Part shown: in pieces, positions 12,666 through 24,600 of the stretch | How the letters are laid out: the number at the start of each line of letters is the position of its first letter | How positions within the stretch are numbered: the stretch's first letter is position 1 | Assembly (NCBI GenBank): GCA_039090855.1 | Contig: CM077027.1 | Location: 100,854,424-100,918,423, forward strand | Origin: Macrothele yani | Lineage: Eukaryota > Arthropoda > Arachnida > Araneae > Macrothelidae | Length of the DNA: 64,000 nt | Direction of reading: 5' to 3' | Program-made: the position numbers and the translations under genes | The notes under the pieces: model-generated | Databases searched by the model: none | Told to the model about the DNA's origin: nothing | What the model saw: only the letters and a program-made list of their open reading frames with translations

Positions 12666-13465
12666 GAAAAAATTTATGAGTTCGTCCGCCGACTTCCCCA
12701 CCCACAATCGAGCCCAACGAGGGAGAGCCGGAGGTCCGCAAGCCCAAGTGGACGCAGGACACGGCTCTAGGGATAGCAAGCGGATATAGCAAGTTGATAG
12801 GGCAGACATACGCTCAGCGTGCACCCAGACTTTCCCATGCCTGGGGAACACCCCTTTGGCATGCCCACCCTATCCCCAGACTCACCCTGTCGTGCAAAAC
12901 GACAAGCCGTTAGAGGTCTGGGCTCCACTCTGCCACAGACCTCATTGACTAGGAGTGGGTTAGTTCCCAGCCGCCCGTTTAGGGTGAAGCAGGGGGCAAA
13001 GAGGAGTGTTGGCAACTGGCGACAACAACACCCAGGCCACCAGAAACCTCAGCCTCCAGCATCCCCTTTTCCACCTTACGAGTCACCGCACACGGCAAAC
13101 GTGCAGGCAGGTCTAGCTAACCAGCTCGGAAAAACAAAGAAAGGAACACGAAATGGAGAAGACAGGAAAGAAAACGAGAAACTAAAATCCAGAGCTGGCG
13201 CATAATCACAACCTCAGCAACCTACAACTGAGGCGGGAGCGTGTCAAGTGAAAAAACAAAAAACATAAAAAATGTGAAAATTCACATCTAGTACATGTCG
13301 GCTCGGGCCGTGGGGACGCCATCCCCCATCAGCTGGATGAACAGCTGTCCCTTCGGTGATGTAATCTTTTAAATCGAAATGACAAAATGATTCGTCACAA
13401 CGTCAGCTCGGGCCGTGGGGGCGCCGCTCCCCAAATAACTGGAAACCAGTTATCCCCGTGCGGGG
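12666..13465 (-). promoter_or_regulatory. LINE 5' UTR with duplicated GC-rich unit (likely internal promoter)
   Basis: Two copies of a GC-rich motif containing GGCCCGAGC (minus strand) lie about 105 bp apart, at about 13300-13340 and 13400-13440, each followed by a short inverted repeat of the type AACTGG...CCAGTT. Reiterated 5' units are common in LINE promoters. Promoter function is inferred from position. An upstream open extension of ORF1 runs to 12851 but starts in this region without family support. Confidence 0.5.
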
Positions 13466-14787
13466 GAGCTAAATTTGAGAGAAACTGCATAGCAAAGTCA
13501 GTCTTACTCATGATACTGATATCACACCAGCTCTGCACAAATATTGAAAATGCTGACATTTCAAATCATCTTAAACAATAATTTTCTAAAGATTATTTGA
13601 CATACTTGCAATTGCAAATAAATTGGGTAATAAGGGAACCAATGTGTCTTACACTTAGTTGCAAGGTAGGTCGAACTACGACAGCATAAAAGAAGTTAAC
13701 TAAGTTTCATGAGAGCTGTATGCCACATCAAAGCATATGAGACATTTACAAATCCAAAGTCAATTATGTACTGAAGACCTAGAATTTGTAAGTGTTTTTA
13801 TTTCTAATAAATGCCTTCAAACACAGCAAAGTGTGACTGCTTATGGTCCTTAGAGTTCTTCGCAGTGGACATAAAACCCCAACATGGAAAAAGAGGAAAA
13901 AAAAAAAAAACTGGACTGATGTAAGTTAACATGTCCTGAGATGGACAATTTTATTTTGCAATCAAACCCAACAAAACCTGATTTAGTAATTCATCTTATA
14001 AACAGTCATTTAAAAGAAAGTTGAATATTTGAGTCCACAAAGCTTTAACAACAAAAACTAATGTGGAGGGGCTACCTGGAATGCAGATCAATAGAAATAT
14101 AACTTTTGTAGTGGTGGATCATGGGGAAGATTTTTTTGGACTCACAGATATGCTCTTCAACCCCCCTCCCAACTGTAAAATTTGAAGTTGAGGTACTATG
14201 GTGTGGTGTGTGTTTTTCATGGCATAGACTTAGACTAGAGCCACTGATAGCAATGCTTGGTATTATGATTGAGCCATTGTACAGGGATGTTCTGTGCAAT
14301 TTTGTATGCCCTACACAAAGGCAGCTTTTTTTGGTGCTGGATCTCCCACATTCCAACACAACAATACACCATGCTGCATGAAGCAAACTGAGTACATCAC
14401 CTGAATGAGATAACACTGAAATTTTACAGCTGCCAGTGCCAAACCCCAAACTTATTCCTATGCTCTGAATTTGGATTTTAGGCTTTAAGTAATGGACCAC
14501 TAGTTAAGGATTTGTTCACAACAAATGACTTTTCACTGCGAGTGGTTTGCTCTTTCCGCTGTGAATGATTACTCAATTCACCATTACTGCGACACGCACT
14601 GCAGTCACAGCAGGTTTAACTTTTCTGCACCACGAGTTCAGAAATGAATGCCCAATAAGAAAACTAATGTAATTTATAACTGACAACTGTTATGTAAGTC
14701 AGCAACGAGCAGTCAGAAATGTGGCAAAACTTCAGAATGGGAATGATGCGTGAATACCCTTATTTGCAGGGTGTGGTCACAACGAGC

Positions 14788-14982
14788 AGGGAATCATTCA
14801 TGAATGGTGAATGGGTTCTAATGGAGCTCATTCCCTTTTGAGCAATTTGCAATTTCGGCTCTGGCCTTTAATGCGAATAGTGTGTTCGCAATAAGCAGAA
14901 ATTCATTCGTGAATGTGAATGGGTCACAATTAAACTTGCTCTCTTTTGGGCAACTTACCAATTTCTGCTCTGGTAGCAAAGA
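14788..14982. repeat. Imperfect tandem duplication (about 108-bp unit)
   Basis: Two similar stretches, each running from a CATTC.TGAATG motif through GTGAATGGGT, CTCTTTTG and GCAA to CTCTGG, lie at about 14788-14873 and 14896-14982. They are diverged by many substitutions. The origin is unknown. Confidence 0.5.
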
Positions 14983-15376
14983 TGTGGGTCCTTACAACAA
15001 GTGATTTACACAAGAGTGTAGTGAGACAACAGGGAGTAATGAAAATCAGATGCCATTCATATGATCATTAGTGCATGATGAATGAACTCCCAAGGAGAAT
15101 GACATATGCCGTTACTACGTTCCAATTCACCACAAGGAGAGATCTTATGATCAGTGGTCAAGCTTACAACAGCTTTGGAAGAGAACTGGAGTAGACATGT
15201 AGCATCCCTCAACCTGAAGTGCTGTTGAGCCCACTGCGAAAACCAGTAAGAGTGAAGGTCGCCTTACTGTCTCACTAAATGGTATAACTTTCTATCAACA
15301 AAGGCACCATTTTCTTCTAACTTTTTGTGTGCCAAAACTTTTAGTGAGATTGTGTACTGTCAATGCATTAGCTTAC

Positions 15377-15632
15377 CTGGTCGTGGAGCAGTTGAGCAAG
15401 TCGCGTTGACACATTACGAAGTGTGTATTCGCAGTTTTGATTTGGTATGTGATGCAAAGCCTGCTGCAAGACTGCCATTCTTCCAGTAAGTGATATGGAA
15501 CTTGGCGAGGATGGAGACAAAGAACCTGGAGAGGCATGACCATGGACTGTTTCTGCTTCAACCTGAACGAGGCAGCGTCCAACAGTTGTCAGCAGCAACT
15601 TGCAAATCTTCAGAACGGTCAAATATGCAGCT
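15377..15632 (-). CDS. USP9X (faf): USP9X exon f
   Basis: The 256-bp exon has one base completing Arg, then 85 codons beginning [19 protein letters not shown] and ending [10 protein letters not shown] serine/proline-rich insert ([16 protein letters not shown]) replaces a differently sequenced linker in vertebrate USP9X, then the conserved [10 protein letters not shown] and [10 protein letters not shown] follow. The acceptor is CATACTTTTAG and the donor GTAAGC. No following exon was recognised between here and base 1, so the next intron is at least 15.3 kb. Confidence 0.93.
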
Positions 15633-18600
15633 CTAAAAGTATGTATAAAGCTATATATAAATACTAAACATATACAAGAAACATATGTAATAAAAGTTAT
15701 TATGCAAATTAATTAGTGTGTCAAACTCTTTCCAGACAGACACACACACACACATAAAAGCTAGCACGCAAAAACGCCTTTTTTACTTATTCACTTTTTG
15801 ATATGAATATAGTCAAAGCATACATCTAGAAAAACTTATCACACTGTCCCATATGTAAAGTACATTTTTACATCTGATTTGAAGCCATATTTAAATCAAA
15901 TTAGATTTTAATCAAGTGTTACCACACATTTACCTATACATTTAGTATGATGATCTTTCACAAGATGTTTAAAACATGGCTAAAAAATGTTTAGTTTGAA
16001 ATCAAAGAACACATAATTTGATTTTTATAACTTTGCAATGCAATTTCCATCCAAATTAAGATGTAAACTATGGAAAAAATGCAAGTGGTAATGTGATAGT
16101 ACAAATCAGTGTTTCTTGCAAAGTTTACTCAAGCAAGTTGAGTACAAAATTAATATAGTTGGTTCAAAATTATCTGAATGAAAAGGCAGTGTGGCTTTTG
16201 AAGGGGTACAGGCAGCATCAGAATGATGTATCTGTAATTAGAAAACTTTCTGGAGAGTTTCATGAGGCGAATCAGGATTAACATATAACTGTTTATAGAC
16301 TTAAAAAAGGCTTCTGACCTATGCATAAGTTGTTTAAAGTGAGGAACGCTAACTGTTAAAATTGGCCGTAAACCTGCACACCATCTTTTATTTTCTGTTC
16401 ATTAATATTTTTGGTGCAAGAACAATGATTAGCCAAACAGCACCATGCAACGAAAGATACACAATACTGTTATAAAATACAGGGTGATCTAAAAGTCATG
16501 CCCTGTTTTTTGAAAATTATTAAAAAAATTACTACACCACTTAAAAACCTAAGATTTACTGAATTTGAAAGGTAAGCATCTTAAAGTTTTTTATGATTCA
16601 AACTAATAGGCTTATATAGCCATCTGAGTTGACAGATTTTTCCACAAAGAAAAGGGCAAGACTTTTGAATCACCCTGTATATTAAAAGAATGAATAAAAA
16701 CTTATGAAGACAATTTTTCAACATGCCCCCCTTATTTTAAAATGCACTTGGTCCAGCAATGCACAAGCTTCTTTATGCTAACAGAAAAACAATCTTTTTG
16801 ATGAGACATGAGCCACACATGCACTGTTTACTTCATTTCTTCATCCATAGCATATTATACTTCATTTCTTCATCCATAGCATATCAGATGTCTTTCTGTT
16901 GGTCAAACAGGCAATAATCAAAAGGGGGTGAGACCAGGACTATATGAAGGATGTTACAATACCCAAAGTTAATTTGGTAGAGTTTCAATAGTGTGAACAA
17001 CCGTATGAAGACAGGCATTGCCATGCACAAAGTCCCTAGATCTCTCATTTATTTTCCCAATTCTGACCACCAGTCAACTGCCAACTCGTTCTCGATGAAC
17101 TGGTCTGCTTGACTTACATCACACACTGCACTCAAGCTTGGTCTCGTATGTTGGGAGTATGCCATTTGTGGGACGAGGGCAAGTATACTTAATGAATTTA
17201 CATCTCAGTGCATATCAGCATTGTTTATAAGATAAGTAATGACACAGGGGTATATCTGTTTATCAGTTACAATGAAGTGCAGCATCACATGGCAATAGCT
17301 GAAAACACTTTAAAATTCACTCACCTCAGTGGCTCTGAAATTATTCTTTTTAGCAATATAAAAAAGGGGAAGGGTCACGTCTTTTTTCTTTTTTTAACGT
17401 TTGTATACAAAGCAAGATTTTATTAATATTTCTATATCAATTATTTCAGATATGCTAAAATGTGACCACCTGTATTTGTTCCAAGATGTGTCAAAAAATT
17501 CTTTTGTAATAATAGATAGGCTATTAGCAAATAACTTCATCTATAGAAATATTTTAATAAAATTTGGTACAAAAATACATTGAAATATGCTGAATGTAAT
17601 GCTGCTACTTGTAATAGTATCCAGCTAAAACCAAACATTTAGGCCATTGTTCAACCCAACATGTGCAACCGATTTGGAAAAATTCAACTGACCATTGTTT
17701 TGCCCAGCAACTCACAGCCTCTTTAACTTCATCCGTATCCTTAACCATTGATCACGGAGATGCATCTTTACGAGACAGCACAAGTGACAGTCAGAAAGTG
17801 CCAAATTCGTGCTGCATGGCAGATGTAGAATTATGGTTCAGCCCTTTCTGACAATGGCCCAAGATGTATCTAAGTGAGGCATGGGGGTGTGAGGTGGGGC
17901 ATTGCTGTAATAGGACAGAATGAAAAGCCATATCTGGTCACTTCTTGTGGATAGCTTACCTGAAGTTCTTTGGTGCCTTAATATAGCGAGAGAACTGTTG
18001 ACACCCTGACTTTGTTCAATAAAATTAACAAGCGATACCTTTCACATTCCAGAAAATTGTCGTCACCACTTTTTGTTGTTATTGAACACTGCACTTTGAA
18101 CTTTTTAGGCCTAGACTATGTGTTGTGCTGCCATTTTTTACACTGCACCTTTGCCTCCAAGTCATAAAGGACTGCACAGGTCTCACCTCCAGTAACCACA
18201 CTGGAAAGAAATATGACCTGGCTCACCTCAAATACTCCCAACACACTTTTGCTCCTGATGATCATGGGTTACTTAACATGAAACCCACTTTACACATATT
18301 TTCAAATATTCCAGGTCATGAATAATTGTTTCCACAGCACAATGACCACAATGCAGTGCATCACAGACAAATAATCCAAATGATCATACGTCAATCACCC
18401 TGAACGAATTCAGTTCTTGCCAATGACTGCAGTTGAAGGCCTTTTGCCCTTCTGTTTTCTGCTTCAAACCTCATTGTTCATCTTCAGACATTACTGATGT
18501 CAATTGTCACATTTCCACAAAAAAAATTTCTGCGTCATATGGCTCTTGATCACCTTGAAACCTTCCATTTCCAAAAACCTCATTGCTTTTACAGCTCTTT

Positions 18601-21600
18601 GCTTTAGATGAATATCCATCCTTTGCACTGAGCTATCTAAACACAATAAGGTTTACCATTACTCATAAAGTCAATGATGATTTATACAAACTTTCATGTA
18701 AACATTTCTAAAATTACAGAAGTTATTTAGCAAAATGGGCGCAAACCTTTTAGGACAAGCCCCATATAAACGGAGTTCCACAAAGAAATGTCACTCTGGG
18801 TGCATAGTTCCCACTCTTTTCCCGCCAAAAAAAAATAAAGGACTTTTCAAGGACTCAAAAAATTTTCAAGACTACATTCATGCCCAATGAGAACTCCAAT
18901 GAAACACTAAAATAAGTTGTAACAAGCAGTCAAAAAGTTCAATTCAAATTATAGTTATATCTAAACATAGGGACAAACTTTGGTGAGGTATTTTATTGTT
19001 TCACAAGATGAAATCCCTGAAATGGCAATAAGCTGGACATATTGCCAGAAGGACAGACCACCGATGGAAAACGGAAATTTTACACTGCATTCCTGGGCTA
19101 CAAGCATTCAGCAGATCGCAAATTCGGTTTGAGATGCTAGTACCTTACACCCTCGCATTCACTTATAATAGTTAAGAATCACAACCGTGTGAAAACTGAA
19201 AATGCGACAGCTACGTGCTCCTGATTCCAAGAGAACGTCCTACAATACAGCACTGCAACTTGTGACGTTTTGGCGATAGCTTCTCTTAAATGAACTGCTG
19301 CTATTCTGAAATTTGGTGAACAGGAAAAACAATCAAGTACTTTCAAGGACTCTTACAAAATTCTAGGACTTTCAAGGTCCCCTGAAAACAAAAATTCAAG
19401 GAGTTTTCAAGGATCGTGGGAACCCTGTGGGTGGCATAGATGTGGATCTGCATAAAGCACTGCATATCTGCCAAACCTCATAAGAAAAATTTATCACTGG
19501 ACAGCTGTTACTACCACAGACATATTCTGTGCATAATTCAGCTTGCTTGGATGTTAAAATTTCCAATTTTGTAGAACACATTTTTATTTCCCATGATGGC
19601 ATACTCCAGCCAAACTGAGCAAATTTCTTTTTGCATTAAACATTAAGGAAAACAAAATCAATCCACAAGTGTTGGAAACCTTCACTTTCAAGAACTACCG
19701 ATTACGACTTAGAATATCTTAAGTATGTTTGGTCTGAGGCTTATGCCATGAAACATGTTGAACACAACTGAGAATTTGATATCATGTTTCTTATTACTGA
19801 TTCACAAAAAACACTGTGCTCTTACAAATGCTAAATCGAAGTGTAAAACTCAAACATCAGAACCAAAGATATGTGAAGACCACAAACTGAGAACAGAAAA
19901 AACAAACTGACCTTTTGGTAGGTACATCAGCACCAGATAGGAAATTATTTTTTGTTATCATGCCCAAAGTTGTTGGAACCCCACCACTTCGGACAAAATT
20001 GTACTGGAAGCTCTGAGCTTCTTCAGCTAAGGGATTGTGTGCTGGCATCAGGAGTGTATAAGCAACCTGAAAAGAAACATTATGTACAATCCACTTACAT
20101 AATAAATTAACACATGCAGATTCCACAGGAAAATATATGGAAGAAGTATCATTACAGTACAATTCCAAGATTATAATGCCATAGCTACTGACTTTTTAAA
20201 AGTGAAACAAAGATAAGTTTTCACATTGTCACTCATTAAAATCTAGGCCAGAAAGCTGCAAAGTGCCCTTTTTAAAAATTCCACTTGAATGAAATGTAGA
20301 AACATTTAAACAAATACTTTTCTTACTTTAGGAGGGAATAAAAAAAGCATCCCTCCCCAGCAAACTGATTGTAAAGTTTCTCCAGACAAAAATCTTCCAT
20401 CATCCAATCACATACTTTTTCACCTGCAAACCCATCACAATGCATTCTGCATTTTCTCTAAGAGATGGATTGTTGTAGTGAATGACATAAGCCATCACTG
20501 CAGCCACCAAATCAGCTCTTCTCTGAATTTTGACTCCATCTTGGAACCCACTGTGCATTCACTTTCCGATACTCCACGGCAGGGCAGCAGCTACTGAGAG
20601 GGCTTTGCCCTTCCAGAGTGGTCATTCCAGGGGCACAAATTCATGCTTTGGGAGATGGGAAAAATTGAAATTGTAACAAAAAAAAAAAAAAAAAAAAAAA
20701 AAAAAGGTAAGTTATTCAGTATTTTCTTTTTAAACACTTTAGTTAGTTGCATATAGTATTCCATTCTATTAACCAGGCTACAGAGTAATATACACTATGA
20801 GATGTGAACATCTCATATCTATGAAGGGAGTTTTCCAAAGCAGTGAATGGAGGCATAGAAAACAACATGCTGATATGCCTAACTCCATGATCTTTTCAAA
20901 AATGTCATTGGAATGAAGAGCAAATTAATCATTCGTGCTCAGTCGCAGACATAGCTCTGAGCGTTTAACCTCGAACAGAATTTTTCCAAACCCTACCCCT
21001 AAAGCTTCTTCCTATTGTTACGTTCACTAGCTGACCCTCATTCGTTATGCACTGGTTTGTTTTCTGTTCTGCATTTCTGTGGAGTGTTGTGTTGTTGGCA
21101 TTCACATAATGTTTATGCTTTACTTGATATTTACAACCTGTAGTTCTTGGGTATTTACCTAGTTTTTGCATTTTTCAATAAAATTATGTCAAATATCTGA
21201 AGTGCGATTTTTGAATGATCATAATGCTTTCCTATAACAGCGGTGTGTGAGGAAGTAAAAACTACATATTATTTGGATAGAACTCGAAGGGGCGTAATTT
21301 TAAGTCTTGCCCTCCCAGATATGAAAAGCTTGCTATGGTTCTGCTCCAGGGTTCCCACAAAGCCAAAGGAAAAAAATTCCCTGCCTTTCCCAGGCTGTGA
21401 AATCCCTAACATGAGGGTCATCCAAATGAAACATTGACTAGCTATTGGAGTAAAATGTACTTTATTACAGCATAAGAATAGTACACAGGTAAATATATAC
21501 ATAATTTATGGATTCTCTGCCAGGTGCTTTGGAACCCACTGATACTCCAGTTCTTGGTGGAGGATTGTGACAATGGAGCCCAATTTGATGCCAATTACAG

Positions 21601-24600
21601 CTGCTAACTCACTAACTGTTATCTGCTGTTAACTTTCACCAGTTTGTCCACTGCTGTGATTGTGTCTGGTGTATTGGTGGCATGTGCTTGGCCACGTCTT
21701 GGTAGATCCATAGTGTTTTCATGTCCACCCTGAAATTCTTTGCCCCATTTCAAGACTGTACTGATTGCAAGGCACGCATTTCAGTAAACCACCTGCATGT
21801 GCAGTAAGATTTCTGTCGATTTGCTTTCCTCTTTTGTTAAAAATTGGATTATAGCTTGCTGTGCCCACTTGCAGGTACCCCACGAGATAAGTCGTTTACA
21901 TTTGATATAAATCCAACATGATGTGCCAACATGCCATGCATGCTGCATTCCTCTTTTATGTGTGGTTACTGCAGCGCTACCCGAGTCTATGTTTCATTTG
22001 GATGACCCATATACATTATGCATTAGGGAGAGGGGAAACCAAATAGCAAAATGTTTGTTTGAAGTTATATCAGTAGTATTCCTGATAAAAGTAAGTGTAT
22101 AGCCTCATACATATCCATTTACAGCCATACCATACCTCTCCTTAAGCAAAAACCATGATAAGACAACTGGTGAGGGCCAAGACAGCTTGCATTTGGAAGG
22201 AAGATTCAACGAACATATGTTCTACCAAGCTCTTTTCCAAACACTGATCCATATAAATGTAAGTTGCATGTTAGCAAGCAATAGTTACATTGAAGAAATA
22301 ATAGAAACACAGAAGCACTTTTGACATGATTAAAGTCTTGATCACATATAATCAAAACAGGTGATCAAGACCTCAGTCAGGTCAAAAAAACTTCTGTGCT
22401 TCCTTTATTTCTTTATGTAACTATTGCGTGCTAACGTACAACCTACATTTATTCATTACACGTGAATTGCATTTTTCGTACTTCCTATTTAACCCCATTC
22501 TGTACAGCTGTCTTTGATTTTTAAAGTAGATTCATAATGGCAAAGGCAAGTATGGAACCATCTGCTAGCAAATTAAAGAAGCTGTTCAGCCCTTTCCTGC
22601 ATCCCACTGTGCACCCACCATTGCACCCCTATTTTCCCTGTTAGCTGTGCAGTTAGTATCCATTACTACTATAATCATTTTAGCAAAAAAAAAAAAAAAA
22701 AAACCAGAACAGAAAAGGGAAATAAATGAATTCTCAGACAAGGATGGCACAAAATTCAGAAGAAAAATTGGGGGGGGGAAATGAAGTTAACAAAAGATAC
22801 TGAAATGACTGCTTAGTTTTGTTCAGTTTCCAAACACATCAAGTAATTAAATTCAATTAATTTCACTCACTCACACACACACACACAAAGGCTGATGAAG
22901 CTTGCAATATTTTCCTATATAATTTTAAGTATGTGGATGTAATAAATTTTAATTTATGCAATTTAAAACACAGTTCTGCTGGTCAAATCAGTTTTCTTAT
23001 CTGTGAGAATAACCACCTATGAAATGAAGTGTATGTAAATTTTAAAACTGTAGTTACAGCTGTGAGTTAAAGAGTTGAATTTAGCCAATAATCATCTCAT
23101 AGTTTAAACTGCAAATAATTTTTTTAAAAAGTAAAAACTGCCATGTTCAGAGTTTCAATTTTGCACTTAAATTTCTTGTGGTAAAATTGATCTATTTAGG
23201 TGTACAAAAGGTAAAAAAAACACAGAAGTGAAATATCTAGTGCCAAGAGATGATGATGGGCTTCTTGGGTGGATCTTCTAGATGTGTTTAATTTAACCCA
23301 TCGTTCTTCAGCTTTTTCAGCAAATTACTTATCGCACAACCTCGTGTTCTCTGACAAGCTTTCAGGTGAAATCACATGACACTATCAACATAGCCAAAAA
23401 GCAGCAGCAATTCTATGTGCTATACAGTAACTTCTGAATTTTCTGCAACCAGTTAGGAAAAACAAGTACTTTTTAACTACTTTGTGCCATGTTTGGCAAG
23501 AAATAAGGACTTCTGATCACTAATGAAAAATAAGCACTTTTTAAAGAACTTTTAAGGATTTATGACTGTGGGAACCCTGACACAAGCAACACTACTAAAG
23601 AATATGAAAAAATGAAACATTTTTTGCAAAGTCAAGGTACTTTTAAACTCAGTATCAAGACAACTTTTTAAACAGAAAAGCAATGCAAGCAAAGGGAAAC
23701 ATTCTTCTAACAATCCCCTCCACATATGTGTAATGCATAAATATTTCAAACATACAAAATGAAATATTTTGGTAGCACTAATGACCTAGTCCATTAGCTC
23801 AGAATTGGGAATTTACAAGTAAACAAAACAATTTCTGAACTAGATGGATTCTAAGTGAGAATTCAAACATTTACTTAAATAGATAAAAAAAAAAAAACCT
23901 TGAAGTAAGATGTCAGTCCACAACAGTGTTGATTCAAATGGTTTTAACGGAACTATGAACAGTTTGATGGCTACTGTCAATGTATGAGAAATATTTCATA
24001 CATGGTTGATACTGAAATCACGAAGGAAACCAAATCACCCGAAATTTTTTTTAAGCTTTTTATTTTTTTTAAAAAATCCTCCCAAACAAGGAAAACATAG
24101 ATAACAGTCTGATATCATTTCTTCATTTTTTTTTTTCCACCGTGAAAGAAAATGCTGAAAGATAAATCAAGAATTTCCATTACAGGAATACTAATAAGAT
24201 TATCTCTTTGGGAAATGCTTTACTATCAAAATTTCTGAAAAAAAGTCAGATAAATCTGAACATTACAAGTAACGAAATTATGGTTGTTTGTATTTTAATG
24301 CAAATTTATCTTGCACTTTATTGGATGCGTAAGTGCACTGTAAAAACTTACCAGAAAAACAATTTCTCAGTATTTAACACTGGGGATCCATGAAGCTACA
24401 AATTATGCTAACAGCATGGATTAAACACAAAAAATATATGCACTAAAGGTGTAGTTGATTAAATAATACGATTTCAATGAATTCAATATAATTGTTTAAG
24501 TTTTTTTGTTTTTTAACTGGGTACATATTGAAAAACAATGTGTGACAAAGTTAATTAAAAGGTTTGGAAACTGAGAAAGGGACCAGTCCTTGGAGACCCA

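Larger units (their letters stand above)
7442..13465 (-). mobile_element. Full-length I-superclade non-LTR retrotransposon (LINE)
   Basis: The 6.0-kb element reads on the minus strand. Identical 11-bp target-site duplications (GAGCTAAATTT) flank it at 7431-7441 and 13466-13476. Its 3' end is a (CCAA)n tail (plus strand GGTTGGTTGGTTGGTT at 7442). Its order is GC-rich 5' UTR, ORF1 with three CCHC zinc knuckles, and ORF2 with endonuclease, reverse transcriptase, RNase H and a C-terminal cysteine motif. An RNase H domain plus this ORF1 places it in the I/Nimb/Ingi-like superclade. It is markedly richer in G+C than the surrounding intron. Frameshifts in ORF2 mean it is no longer autonomous, though the complete ends and intact duplication indicate a fairly recent insertion. 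It sits antisense-neutral, in the same orientation as USP9X. Confidence 0.93.
1..15376 (-). other. USP9X intron, 5' part (no further exon seen)
   Basis: This AT-rich intronic sequence downstream of exon f in transcription order has no recognisable USP9X exon (I looked for the conserved IQKIIWASGCG segment). Bases 1-1200, 2620-4000, 4080-5250, 6110-6570, 6625-7430 and 13480-14780 hold no gene I can support, only homopolymer runs (for example about 27 T at 3033-3059), a CA run near 239-254 and unclassified sequence. The repeats listed separately account for the rest. Confidence 0.6.
15633..19911 (-). other. USP9X intron (4.3 kb)
   Basis: The intron is bounded by the exon e donor and the exon f acceptor. 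It holds a TA-flanked MITE, two decayed mariner copies and a 625-bp element with a 6-bp duplication. Bases 15640-16470 and 17200-17600 show nothing I can name. A 30-bp unit ending CATCCATAGCATAT is directly repeated at about 16832-16888. Confidence 0.85.
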
